A DNA stretch of 15,982 bases from Rhodobiaceae bacterium (lineage in GTDB: Bacteria; Pseudomonadota; Alphaproteobacteria; RS24): contig NZFC01000014.1 in the NCBI GenBank assembly GCA_002689195.1, positions 22,871 through 38,852 on the forward strand, read 5' to 3'. Positions within the stretch are counted from its first letter, which is position 1. Each line of letters starts with the position of its first letter. The translations under genes were made by a program, and so were the position numbers. Below the pieces are notes generated by a model that was given only the letters and a program-made list of their open reading frames with translations, was not told the origin of the DNA and did no database searches. Of the stretch, positions 8,240 to 15,982 are shown in pieces.

Positions 8240-8361
8240 AATGTCTCCGACGCTCTCGCAATGGCTTATGACCGATTTCAGCCGCTCTAGGCAAGTAACA
8301 AGCTGTTGCAGCACGTTACGCGCCGCTTTGGGCCTGCTCCGGCGCAACAGTACTCAAGTGC

Positions 8362-9189
8362 TTACGAAAAACTGTCCAGATGCCCGACGACTTTCGATGC
8401 CTGATCCAATTGCCCGACATCATGCGTTCGAATGTAATCTATGCGTTGGCGCGCGGCAAATAATTCAGCCGCGAGGGAGGCAGGCCCCGCCGCTTCCGGC
8501 GGGCAATCAACCAGCGCGCGCAAGAAACTTTTGCGCGACACGCTCAGCAATACCGGCAGGTCAAAGGCCCTTTTCAGGCGGTCTATCTGGGCCAGCACTG
8601 CCCATGAGGTTTCCGGCCTATTGCCCAGAAAAAAGCCCATGCCGGGGTCGAGAACCATGCGCGACGGGTCAACGCCCGCGCGCGTTAAGGCTTCAAGCCG
8701 CGCCTCGAAAAAACTCAGAATATGCTGCCAAATGTCGCCGTCGGGCGGCGCGGTGCGCGTGGCAATGCCCTTGGCTTGAATTGCGTGCATCACAACCAAA
8801 CGGCACGGGCCGTCGGCCAGTAATTCATGCATGTGCGGGTCGCAAAAACCGTTAATGTCGTTCAGCCAGTCGGCACCATGCGCCAGCGCCCATTTTTGTG
8901 TTTCGGGCTGAAAACTGTCGACGGATAACGGACGCCCCAGCGCACGCAAGCCCGGCCAAATGGCGGATAGGCGCTCGATTTCTTCTTCCGCCGAAACATT
9001 GCGCGCATCTGGATGGCTGGAAGCCGGGCCGATATCAAGCACATCGGCACCCGCGGCCACAAGGCTGGCGGCATGGGCTATTGCCGCTTCGGGGTCGAGG
9101 AATTTACCACCGTCGGAAAAGCTGTCTTCGGTAATATTAACGATACCGAATATGTGCGGGCGATATATGTGCGGACGGGGCGCGGTCAT
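8362..9189 (-). CDS. folP: Dihydropteroate synthase of the Sul-like type
   Basis: It condenses p-aminobenzoate with hydroxymethyl-dihydropterin diphosphate to give dihydropteroate in folate synthesis, and is the sulfonamide target. It has 275 residues, a TIM-barrel. Motifs are FGIVNITEDSFSDGG (14-28), DIGPASSHPDA (52-62, where ordinary FolP has a DxGGESTRPGA form), NDING (110-114), LDPGMGFFLG (180-189) and SVSRKSFLRAL (216-226). These variants, and much of the remaining sequence, match my memory of the mobile sulfonamide-resistance enzymes Sul1/Sul2 far better than standard FolP. The GFFLG loop has the two-residue Phe-Leu/Phe-Gly-type expansion linked to drug exclusion in Sul enzymes. No mobile-element sequence is seen beside it. 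It sits 14 bases after ftsH and is followed by glmM, which suggests a native chromosomal gene. A standard second folP may exist elsewhere. Confidence 0.93.
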   Translation of the reverse strand: MTAPRPHIYRPHIFGIVNITEDSFSDGGKFLDPEAAIAHAASLVAAGADVLDIGPASSHPDARNVSAEEEIERLSAIWPGLRALGRPLSVDSFQPETQKWALAHGADWLNDINGFCDPHMHELLADGPCRLVVMHAIQAKGIATRTAPPDGDIWQHILSFFEARLEALTRAGVDPSRMVLDPGMGFFLGNRPETSWAVLAQIDRLKRAFDLPVLLSVSRKSFLRALVDCPPEAAGPASLAAELFAARQRIDYIRTHDVGQLDQASKVVGHLDSFS

Positions 9190-9203
9190 GTTGCGCCGAC
9201 CCG

Positions 9204-11120
9204 TCAGGTGCCTTGCGGTTCGGGATCTCCGAGTTGACCACCGGCCCCACCCACTTTCGGGAAGGGCGAGGCTGGCCCGCCGGCACTTGGATTATTATCC
9301 GTGTCGTTGCGTTCCGGCGGTGTGCCGTTCAGCAAACCACTGATTTCATCGCCCGTGAGCGTTTCATATTCCAGCAAACCCTTGGCAATAGTGTGCAGGT
9401 CATCCATTTTGTCCTGACAGATGGTTTTGGCCTGTTCGTAGCCTTCTTCCACCAGACGCCGCACCTCGGCGTCGATTTTGCACTGGGTTTCTTCCGACAT
9501 GTTTTGCTGGCGCGCGACCGAATGGCCCAGAAACACTTCCTGCTCGTTCTCGCCATAGGCCAGCGGCCCCATTTCCTCGCTCATGCCATATTGCGTAACC
9601 ATGGCTTTAGCCATATTGGTCGCCATCTGGATGTCCGAGGAAGCACCTGAGGTCACTTTTTCGTGGCCGAATATCAACTCTTCGGCAATGCGGCCACCCA
9701 TGGCAACCGCGAGGTCGGCTTTCATTTTGGCGCGCGTTACCGAGAGCTGGTCACGCTCGGGCAAGCGCATCACCATGCCCAGCGCACGCCCGCGCGGAAT
9801 AATCGTCGCTTTGTGCACCGGATCGGAGGCCGACATATTCATAGCAACCAGCGCGTGGCCGCCTTCGTGATAGGCGGTGAGGCGTTTTTCCTCTTCCGTC
9901 ATCACCATTGAACGCCGCTCGGCACCCATCATTACCTTGTCTTTGGCGTCTTCAAATTCCTGCATCGACACCAGCCGCTTGGCGCGTCGTGCCGCCAAAA
10001 GTGCCGCTTCATTGACCAGATTAGCCAAATCAGCGCCCGAAAAGCCCGGCGTGCCGCGCGCAATCGTGCGCGCTTCAACGTCTGAGGCAAGCGGTGTCTT
10101 TTTCATGTGCACTTTTAAGATTTTTTCACGCCCAATAATGTCCGGATTGGGCACTACCACCTGCCGGTCAAACCGGCCGGGGCGCAACAATGCAGGGTCC
10201 AGCACATCAGGGCGGTTGGTGGCGGCGATGAGAATAATGCTCTCATTGGCCTCAAACCCGTCCATCTCGACAAGCAATTGGTTCAGTGTTTGCTCGCGCT
10301 CGTCATTGCCACCGCCCAGACCGGCACCACGATGGCGACCCACCGCGTCAATCTCGTCGATGAAAATAATGCACGGCGCATTGGTTTTGGCCTGCTCGAA
10401 CATGTCGCGCACGCGGCTTGCGCCAACGCCGACAAACATTTCGACAAAATCCGAACCGGAAATTGAGAAAAACGGCACATTCGCTTCGCCCGCAATCGCG
10501 CGCGCCAGCAATGTTTTACCCGTGCCCGGAGGCCCCACGAGCAGCGCACCCTTCGGGATACGACCACCGAGCCGCTGGAACTTCGCCGGGTCTTTCAGAA
10601 ATTCGACAATTTCCAGCAAATCATCCTTGGCTTCATCAATGCCAGCAACATCGTCAAAAGTTACCCGACCATGGGCTTCGGTGAGCAATTTGGCCTTGGA
10701 TTTGCCAAAGCCCATCGCGCCGCGACCGCCGCCTTGCATCTGGCGCATGAAAAACACCCATACACCGATGAGCAACAGCATCGGGAACCATGAAATAAGG
10801 ACGCCCAGCAGGGTTGGTGAGCCGGAGCGGTCGGGGCGTGCGGTAATGGCAACGCCGCGCTCTTGAAGGCGCTGCACCAGCGACGGGTCGTTTGGCGGCG
10901 CAAACGTCTTAAACGATGAGCCATCGGAGTAATGCCCAGAAATAGCATCGCCCTCGATAGTAACATCAGCGATGTTTCCGGCATCAACCTGCGCTGTAAA
11001 TTGCGAAAAATTAATCTCATTGCTCGCGGCATTGCTGCGCGGCCCCTGAAAAATGTTGAACAGGGTAAACAGCATTAGGGCGACAATGACCCAGACCGCA
11101 AAATTTCTCATTCCGCTCAC
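9204..11120 (-). CDS. ftsH: ATP-dependent zinc metalloprotease FtsH
   Basis: This membrane-anchored AAA+ protease degrades misfolded membrane proteins and regulatory proteins. It has 638 residues. Two membrane segments lie at about 7-24 and 103-124 with a short periplasmic domain between. The AAA module has Walker A GPPGTGKT (196-203), Walker B IIFIDE (251-256) and the second region of homology with the arginine fingers in RPGRFDR (313-319). The zinc site is HEGGH (418-422), an HExxH variant of the usual HEAGH. The Gly/Pro-rich C-terminal end is disordered. The start is GTG with AAAGG eight bases upstream. An in-frame ATG three codons later has no usable ribosome-binding site. It lies 81 bases after tilS. 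A CTATAT element at about 11182 could be a -10 but lacks a convincing -35. Confidence 0.97.
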   Translation of the reverse strand: MSGMRNFAVWVIVALMLFTLFNIFQGPRSNAASNEINFSQFTAQVDAGNIADVTIEGDAISGHYSDGSSFKTFAPPNDPSLVQRLQERGVAITARPDRSGSPTLLGVLISWFPMLLLIGVWVFFMRQMQGGGRGAMGFGKSKAKLLTEAHGRVTFDDVAGIDEAKDDLLEIVEFLKDPAKFQRLGGRIPKGALLVGPPGTGKTLLARAIAGEANVPFFSISGSDFVEMFVGVGASRVRDMFEQAKTNAPCIIFIDEIDAVGRHRGAGLGGGNDEREQTLNQLLVEMDGFEANESIILIAATNRPDVLDPALLRPGRFDRQVVVPNPDIIGREKILKVHMKKTPLASDVEARTIARGTPGFSGADLANLVNEAALLAARRAKRLVSMQEFEDAKDKVMMGAERRSMVMTEEEKRLTAYHEGGHALVAMNMSASDPVHKATIIPRGRALGMVMRLPERDQLSVTRAKMKADLAVAMGGRIAEELIFGHEKVTSGASSDIQMATNMAKAMVTQYGMSEEMGPLAYGENEQEVFLGHSVARQQNMSEETQCKIDAEVRRLVEEGYEQAKTICQDKMDDLHTIAKGLLEYETLTGDEISGLLNGTPPERNDTDNNPSAGGPASPFPKVGGAGGQLGDPEPQGT

Positions 11121-11201
11121 GATTTATACCTTTCTTGCATCCCTCGTTAACTTCAAAGACGCCTCTCGTACTAAAGTAAATATAGGTGGAGGCATGCCAC
11201 A

Positions 11202-12551
11202 TTACCACCCCGCCATCGCGCTCAGGTCGCGCAAATAGGGCGCACCCGGCTGCCATGCCACCATGTTAACCGGATTTTGGTGCGCCAAAACCGGACATGA
11301 AACCAAACCCGTCATATCAAAAACCGCCGGTAAAACATGGAGATAGCACCGCGGCACGCCTTTTGGGGCCTGCAATCCGGCGCTTTCAAGCTGGGCCAAA
11401 CCAGCAGCCCCCAAGGGCGCGGCAAAAAGACCCGCTTTTGCTTTTTTACCTTTGCGAATTTCAACAAAAAACCGGCGATCCCAGACACTGCCGGTGCGCG
11501 AAAGCGGCATGGGCGGCACGCCATCCAGCGCCGCGGCTTCGCGCCCGATCATAATATCGCTGCCCCGCCAGCGGATCATGCACCCGCCCAGCGTATGCCC
11601 GCCATGAGTTCGTGCCGCCATCAGCGCATCGGCATGGGTGAGGCTCGTCTCAGATGGCGCGAATTTGACCGGCCCGATGCGCGCCATCACTTGAGCCAGC
11701 ACGCGCGCGCGCAACAGCGTCGGCAGGCGCAAAAAAGCCGCCCTGTCGAGGCTATAAAACCCACAAAAATGATAGCCGCCATGCGCCAGAAGCCAATCGG
11801 CCACTTGCGCGTCCAGATAGTCGCGCATCTGGCGCATATTGGCCGATGTCCGCGCCAGCGCCGGCGCGGTCAGCCCCAATTCCTCAAGCATATTTGCCGC
11901 CTGCCGCCAGCGCACCCGCTCATACTGATCGTCTTGATTGCTGGGGTCTTCAATCCAGTCGAATTTGGCCCGCTGCACCACGCGCGCCAAAAGCGCCGGA
12001 TCGGTATCCAGAAACGGCCTTAAAATTTGCAAATTCCCCGCCGCGGTTTCCAATTTTTGCACGCGCGCCATGCCCGACAGCCCGTCAACGCCGCTGCCGC
12101 GCGCCAGCCGCATCAGCAATGTTTCGGCCTGATCGTGTAGATGATGGGCAACAATAAGAGCGGGAATTTTGCACGCCGCACACCAGCCAGCCATGAGCCG
12201 ATAGCGCAATTCGCGCGCCGCCTGCTGGATGCCGCCTGCGCCCAACGGCGCATCTGCCCGCAAAACTTTATGCGGCAAGCCGACCCGTCGGCAGGTTTCG
12301 GCCACAAGGCGCATTTCGTGGCGCGCTTGTTTTCGCAAACCGTGATCGACACTGACGACATGAAACTTCGGGGCATTTGGTTTTTTTTGAGCCGCCGCAG
12401 CCAACGCGACAAGCGCCATCGAGTCGCGCCCGCCCGACACGGCCAAGGCATAATGGGCGTGCGGGGCAAGCTGTTTCAGCGCCGCGAGAAAGCGCGGCGC
12501 GGTGGTCGGTGGTTTTTTTTCAGGACGCGCAGCCGACACGGGACTTTTCAA
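11202..12551 (-). CDS. tilS: tRNA(Ile)-lysidine synthetase
   Basis: It modifies the wobble cytidine of tRNA-Ile (CAU anticodon) to lysidine using ATP and lysine, so that it reads AUA. It has 449 residues. The N-terminal PP-loop ATPase has SGGRDS (39-44), VDHGLRKQARHE and AHHLHDQAETLLMRLARGSG, all typical. The C-terminal part is poorly conserved, as is usual. The start is uncertain: TTG at 12551 or GTG at 12539, since no ATG exists before the ATPase core. Either choice overlaps the end of cpoB by 32 or 20 bases, and neither has a good ribosome-binding site, so coupling to cpoB translation is likely. Two runs of eight adenines occur in the early coding part (12520-12513 and 12388-12381), both read as AAA AAA CCA. 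Confidence 0.95.
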   Translation of the reverse strand: MKSPVSAARPEKKPPTTAPRFLAALKQLAPHAHYALAVSGGRDSMALVALAAAAQKKPNAPKFHVVSVDHGLRKQARHEMRLVAETCRRVGLPHKVLRADAPLGAGGIQQAARELRYRLMAGWCAACKIPALIVAHHLHDQAETLLMRLARGSGVDGLSGMARVQKLETAAGNLQILRPFLDTDPALLARVVQRAKFDWIEDPSNQDDQYERVRWRQAANMLEELGLTAPALARTSANMRQMRDYLDAQVADWLLAHGGYHFCGFYSLDRAAFLRLPTLLRARVLAQVMARIGPVKFAPSETSLTHADALMAARTHGGHTLGGCMIRWRGSDIMIGREAAALDGVPPMPLSRTGSVWDRRFFVEIRKGKKAKAGLFAAPLGAAGLAQLESAGLQAPKGVPRCYLHVLPAVFDMTGLVSCPVLAHQNPVNMVAWQPGAPYLRDLSAMAGW

Positions 12552-13701
12552 TCTGCGCGCGCTTGGTAATCGCCTGCGGCGCTTGAGGGAATTTCACGGC
12601 CAGTTCCTTAAACGCATCGCAACTGGTTTTTTTCTCGCCCATTGCGGCCAGCGTCATACCCAGCTTCAAAAGACTGTCGGGCGCCTTGGTGCTTTGCTGA
12701 TAGGTCGTGTAACCCGCCAGAAACGCTTCGGCCGCCTGCTTGAACTGGCGGCGCACATAAAATGTCTCCCCCAGCCAGTATTGTGCATTGCCCGAAAGCT
12801 TGTGGGCAGGAAAGCGCGTGAGCATCTGCTCGAAATCGGTTTGTGCGCCCGAATAAGCACCGGCGCGCAAATCCGCCAAAGCGCGTTCGTAGAGGTCTTT
12901 CGGGTCATTGAGCGGGGGCCGCATAACGGCTTCTCCGGCAGTGTTTTGGGTCGCCAAATCGCCCTCGCCGATGAGCGCAATGCCCACCTCACCCTCGCTT
13001 ACCGGCGCATCGAGCTTTTCGACCGGTGTTGCCATGCGAATTTGACCCAGCACTTCCGGCTCTTCTGAAGGCATGGCATCGGGGTCGCGCGCGGCGCGGC
13101 CCATTGTGCCTTCGATCTGCTGGAAGCGAAACTCATTGTCCAGGCGCACGGTTTCAACCTGCTGCATCAGCTTATCCAGCGATTGCACAAGCTCTGCCGT
13201 TTGCCCGCTCACCTGCCGCAGATTTTCCTCAATTGTGCTGAGACGCAGGCGCATGCCTGCCGCTTTCGCAGGGTCAGCAAAAGGGTCGGCTGTCTGCGTC
13301 GGGGCAGCAACACTGGCACTTGGAAGCCCTACATCGCTGGCCGGCCTGACGCCCAATTCACCGATTTGCAGCGCCATTTCTTCCAGCCGTTGGTCGATTG
13401 TGCGTAGCCGCGTCATTTGCTGGCGCATCATCAGCGTGCGGTCAGCCGTCATGCGCTGCTCCAGTTCGGCAATTTTCGCTTGCAGCGCCATTAGGCTGTT
13501 TTCGCCACCAGCCTGCGTGTCGCCAGCATTGCCTGCACCATTCGGGCTTGGCACGAGCGGTGCTAACGGCGCTTCGATAACGGGCACCTCGATGAGCGGC
13601 ACCTCAACTGGCGCGTTGCGCGCAGGTGTCTCTTGCGCCAGTGCGATACTCGGCCAAACCGACGCCAGCCCCAGACAGGTCACTAATACGAAGTTTTTCA
13701 T
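12520..13701 (-). CDS. cpoB: Cell division coordinator CpoB (YbgF)
   Basis: This periplasmic Tol-Pal partner links outer-membrane constriction to peptidoglycan synthesis during division. It has 393 residues from the chosen start. A signal peptide ends in an ALA|QE cleavage site at about residue 22. A Pro/Val-rich linker follows, then a coiled coil (LQAKIAELEQRM to LEEMALQIGEL), a long low-complexity middle, and a C-terminal TPR domain (about residues 270-385) of the YbgF type: YERALADLRAGAYSGAQ, YWLGETFYVRRQFKQAAEAF and SLLKLGMTLAAMGEKKTSCDAF. The start at 13701 gives the cleanest signal peptide. ATG at 13713 in frame (four residues longer) is an alternative, and neither has a strong ribosome-binding site. 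It follows pal across a stem-loop terminator and its end overlaps tilS. Confidence 0.93.
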   Translation of the reverse strand: MKNFVLVTCLGLASVWPSIALAQETPARNAPVEVPLIEVPVIEAPLAPLVPSPNGAGNAGDTQAGGENSLMALQAKIAELEQRMTADRTLMMRQQMTRLRTIDQRLEEMALQIGELGVRPASDVGLPSASVAAPTQTADPFADPAKAAGMRLRLSTIEENLRQVSGQTAELVQSLDKLMQQVETVRLDNEFRFQQIEGTMGRAARDPDAMPSEEPEVLGQIRMATPVEKLDAPVSEGEVGIALIGEGDLATQNTAGEAVMRPPLNDPKDLYERALADLRAGAYSGAQTDFEQMLTRFPAHKLSGNAQYWLGETFYVRRQFKQAAEAFLAGYTTYQQSTKAPDSLLKLGMTLAAMGEKKTSCDAFKELAVKFPQAPQAITKRAQIEKSRVGCAS

Positions 13702-13741
13702 AAGCTCAACCATGCACCAAAATGCTGGCAAAAATAGGGCA

Positions 13742-13772
13742 AAAAGCAAAGGGCGCCTGAAAAGACGCCCTT
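13742..13772 (-). terminator. Stem-loop terminator between pal and cpoB
   Basis: On the minus strand AAGGGCGTC (13772-13764) pairs with GGCGCCCTT (13757-13749) around a TTTTCA loop, a nine-pair stem with one G-U. It is followed by TGCTTTTTG. The tract is interrupted by GC, so termination may be partial, lowering cpoB expression relative to pal. Confidence 0.65.
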
Positions 13773-13792
13773 CACATAGAAATTATCCAGAA

Positions 13793-14281
13793 CTAGCGGA
13801 TGGTTGAAACCGACCGGCGGTTTTTCGACCAGCAGCTTTCTTCCGAGCACAAGGACACGGGACGCTCTTTGCCGAAAGAAATTGTCCGCACACGGCTAGC
13901 GTTTACGCCCTGAGAAATCAGAAAATCACGCACGGCATTGGCACGACGCGCGCCCAGAGCCAGATTGTATTCGCGTGTGCCGCGCTCGTCGGCATGGCCT
14001 TCAATGGTCAGATTAATACCGCCATTTTGGTTCAGCCACTCAGCCTGACGCACCAGTGTTCCACGGGCCGAGGCATCAAGGATAGACTGGTCTGTCGCAA
14101 AGAAAATCCGGTCGCCAACATTCTCGACCAGATATTTAGCCGATGCCGACCCCCCCGCCGCTGCGGATGAAGAAGCCGAACCGGAACCAGATGTGTAGTT
14201 TGGCGCGGCGCATGCTGCAAGAATGCTGGCTGCAAAGCCAAAAGCCGCAATTTTTTTCAAAGTTGAATAAATGGTCATCAT
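13793..14281 (-). CDS. pal: Peptidoglycan-associated lipoprotein Pal
   Basis: This outer-membrane lipoprotein binds peptidoglycan and TolB, holding the envelope layers together and helping constriction. It has 162 residues. A lipoprotein signal ends in the lipobox LAAC with the acylated Cys24, followed by a Ser/Gly/Ala-rich linker (about 30-47) and an OmpA-like domain (about 50-162). The peptidoglycan-binding block is IEGHADERGTREYNLALG, followed by RRANAVRDFL. Two ATG codons are adjacent. The first (14281) has AAGGA five bases upstream, and the second (14278) is equally possible. The frame is open to 14344, but the upstream part would place charged residues before the signal. It is separated from tolB by 143 AT-rich bases and followed by a terminator. 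Confidence 0.96.
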   Translation of the reverse strand: MMTIYSTLKKIAAFGFAASILAACAAPNYTSGSGSASSSAAAGGSASAKYLVENVGDRIFFATDQSILDASARGTLVRQAEWLNQNGGINLTIEGHADERGTREYNLALGARRANAVRDFLISQGVNASRVRTISFGKERPVSLCSEESCWSKNRRSVSTIR

Positions 14282-14333
14282 GGGCTTCCTTCCGAATAAA
14301 CCGATATGAACTGTACGAGACAACGTTTTATAA

Positions 14334-14361
14334 TAACAAAACAAAATAGACAGTTTTGTTA
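14334..14361 (-). repeat. AT-rich inverted repeat upstream of pal
   Basis: TAACAAAAC at 14361-14353 on the minus strand is mirrored by GTTTTGTTA at 14342-14334 around a ten-base loop. It lies in the 143-base tolB-pal gap, which is much richer in AT than its surroundings and holds TATAAA just downstream. It may be an operator or part of a pal promoter, but no good -35 was found. With only A-T-rich pairs and no T tract it is a poor terminator. Confidence 0.35.
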
Positions 14362-14424
14362 AACCAAAACCACGAAGAAATGTAAACCTGCAAACGCGCG
14401 GTTATCGCAAACCATATACGAAGA

Positions 14425-15726
14425 TTAGCGGATAAGCGGCGACCAGGCCGGGTCTGAGGCCCAGCCATCCACCGTGACAGGCTGTTCATTATAGCCCGTT
14501 ACATCGACCGTCCATAATTTAGGGCCGCCCTCGGCGCCCTTGCTTTCGCGGAAAAACGCCAATACCCGGCCATTTGGCGACCAAGCGGGCCCTTCATTGT
14601 GAAAGCCTTCGGTCAAAATGCGCTCGCCGCTGCCATCGGTTTTCATCACACCGATGAGAAACCGGCCCTTATAGGTCTTGGTGAAGGCGATCAAATCGCC
14701 GCGCGGCGACCAGACAGGTGTTGCATATCGGCCCTCGCCATAGCTGATGCGGCGCACATTCGTGCCATCGGATTCCATAATATAAAGTTGCTGGGTGCCC
14801 ATGCGATCGGACTCGAAAACGATTTGGCCGCCATCGGGCGCGTAGCACGGCGCGGTATCAATGGCGAGCGATGAGGTGAGCCGTCGGGTTTCGCGGGTTC
14901 GCAAATCCATTGTGTAAATATTTGAATTGCCGTTGCGCTCAAGGCTCATCACAATTTTCTGGCCGTCGGGCGAAAACCGTGGCGCAAAGGTCATGCCCGG
15001 AAAATCGCCGACCACCTCTTGCTGTCCGGTCTCGATATTCAGCAAATAAACCCGCGGCTTGTTGCGATAATACGACAGATAGGTGATTTCCTGCGCGGTT
15101 GGGCTGAAGCGCGGGGTCAGCGCCAGCGCCCGCCCATCGGTCAGTTCGCTGCGCGCATAGCCGTCCTGATCCATAATCGCCAGCCGCTTAACGCGCTTGT
15201 TTTTGGGCCCGGACTCAGACACGAAAACAATGCGCGTGTCGAAATATCCGGTTTCTCCGGTCAGGCGCTCATAAATTGCGTCGGCGACAAGATGGCTGAT
15301 GCGCCGCCAGTTTTCCGGCGTGGTGAAAAATTGCAAGCCTGTCATCTGCTGCTGCGCGACCACATCCCACAATCTGAACTCGACGCGCAAGCGACCGTCA
15401 TTCTGGCGGATGGCACGGCCAGTTACGAGCGCCAGCGCATTGACCAGCCGCCAGTCACGAAAGCGCGGGCGCACATTCACATCAACCTGCGATTCAATAA
15501 AGGCGGCGCGGTCAATCGGGCGGAACAGGCCCGAACGCTCCAAATCCGCCGTGACAACTTGGGCCAGCTGCATGCCGACCCCGTCTTCACTAACAAAATC
15601 CAGCACCGCAATGGGCAGCGGTTCGACATTGCCTTGCGTGATATCAATCTTCAGCGCGGCACTTGCCGGCGCGCCCGCAAACACTGTCAGCGCGACCAGC
15701 CAGCCCATAAACTCACGAATACCCAT
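14425..15726 (-). CDS. tolB: Tol-Pal system beta-propeller protein TolB
   Basis: This periplasmic protein binds Pal and TolA and transmits the inner-membrane energy state to the outer membrane. It has 433 residues. A signal peptide ([15 protein letters not shown], cleaved at about residue 23) leads to an N-terminal alpha/beta domain of about 25-160 ([18 protein letters not shown]). A six-bladed propeller follows with repeated WSP/FSP motifs: [59 protein letters not shown] and [15 protein letters not shown]. The start ATG 15726 has AGGAAGGG about seven bases upstream. The frame continues to 15771, but that would put an extra tail before the signal. It lies 16 bases after tolA. Confidence 0.97.
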   Translation of the reverse strand: MGIREFMGWLVALTVFAGAPASAALKIDITQGNVEPLPIAVLDFVSEDGVGMQLAQVVTADLERSGLFRPIDRAAFIESQVDVNVRPRFRDWRLVNALALVTGRAIRQNDGRLRVEFRLWDVVAQQQMTGLQFFTTPENWRRISHLVADAIYERLTGETGYFDTRIVFVSESGPKNKRVKRLAIMDQDGYARSELTDGRALALTPRFSPTAQEITYLSYYRNKPRVYLLNIETGQQEVVGDFPGMTFAPRFSPDGQKIVMSLERNGNSNIYTMDLRTRETRRLTSSLAIDTAPCYAPDGGQIVFESDRMGTQQLYIMESDGTNVRRISYGEGRYATPVWSPRGDLIAFTKTYKGRFLIGVMKTDGSGERILTEGFHNEGPAWSPNGRVLAFFRESKGAEGGPKLWTVDVTGYNEQPVTVDGWASDPAWSPLIR

Positions 15727-15742
15727 AGAACAACCCTTCCTG

Positions 15743-15982
15743 CTAACCCCCCAGCATTTTGCCGGGATCAAATTTTAACTCAATGTCGCGCCACGCCGCA
15801 TATTTTTCGGGCGGCATTTTAAATGGCTGGCAGCGGCGAATAGCGCGCAACACGCTTTCAGCCGCGGCGCGGAAAAACGGGTCGCCCAATTGCGCGCGGT
15901 TCATCACTTTCGGGCCCGCCGAAATCATGCCGTTCGGGGCCAGCGATACGCGCACCTGCACAATCAAATCTTCGGCATTGCG
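15743..15982 (-). CDS. tolA: TolA, C-terminal part, cut by the window edge
   Basis: Only the last 79 residues are in the window. The 5' part lies beyond base 15982 and the frame is open to the edge, so this is not a gene start. The visible part is the TolA C-terminal globular domain, with [35 protein letters not shown] and [19 protein letters not shown]. Pattern and position directly before tolB support the assignment. In the intact protein this domain contacts Pal/TolB, while the N-terminus anchors in the inner membrane with TolQR. TolQ and TolR would be expected just outside the window. Confidence 0.93.
   Translation of the reverse strand, partial: RNAEDLIVQVRVSLAPNGMISAGPKVMNRAQLGDPFFRAAAESVLRAIRRCQPFKMPPEKYAAWRDIELKFDPGKMLGG

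Noticed and set aside
8240..8361. Separate small gene or N-terminal extension of GlmM in the folP-glmM gap
   Set aside because: The frame is open for 36 codons upstream of the accepted start, but the conserved GlmM N-terminus starts at 8239 with a good ribosome-binding site. The extension shows no known sequence.

Overview
The window looks like part of the chromosome of an alphaproteobacterium. The signs are a moderately high GC content, the order tolA-tolB-pal-cpoB-tilS-ftsH-folP-glmM, the 'long' SerA, the class of SerC, a CTTGCC-N17-CTATAT promoter that fits the alphaproteobacterial housekeeping consensus, and a serC-type leader RNA. The species cannot be fixed from this sequence. A Rhizobiales/Rhodobiaceae-like or related marine lineage is a reasonable guess, partly because FolP is of the Sul-like type. 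Every gene I can support lies on the minus strand, so transcription runs from high to low coordinates.

Reading in the direction of transcription: (1) 15982-12520, cell-envelope Tol-Pal genes: tolA (3' end only), tolB, pal, a stem-loop terminator, then cpoB/ybgF. (2) 12551-6051, a tightly packed housekeeping run: tilS (overlaps cpoB), ftsH, folP, glmM and thiD (overlaps glmM). (3) 6050-4309, an accessory two-gene unit: a 75-residue protein with some resemblance to PC4/p15 single-stranded-DNA binders, followed two bases later by an FRG-domain/TPR protein with a (Pro-Lys)9 N-terminal tail encoded by a perfect hexanucleotide repeat. (4) 4300-88, the serine branch with its own promoter and leader RNA: serC and serA, then purA.

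The Tol-Pal genes link outer-membrane constriction to division. tilS, ftsH, folP, glmM and thiD serve tRNA decoding, membrane proteolysis, folate, cell-wall precursor and thiamine synthesis. serC and serA provide serine, and hence the one-carbon units that folate chemistry and purine synthesis (purA) use. The PC4-like/FRG-TPR pair has no obvious link to these pathways. It is partly AT-rich, follows a G-run-rich spacer, and is the most likely accessory or horizontally acquired system here.

The points most worth a second look are the PC4-like + FRG-TPR cassette, the chromosomal folP whose protein closely resembles mobile sulfonamide-resistance Sul enzymes and sits directly upstream of glmM, the serC leader RNA that can pair with the serC ribosome-binding site, and the hexanucleotide repeat. 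No tRNA, rRNA, insertion sequence, CRISPR array or replication origin was seen. No stretch over 300 bases lacks a gene.
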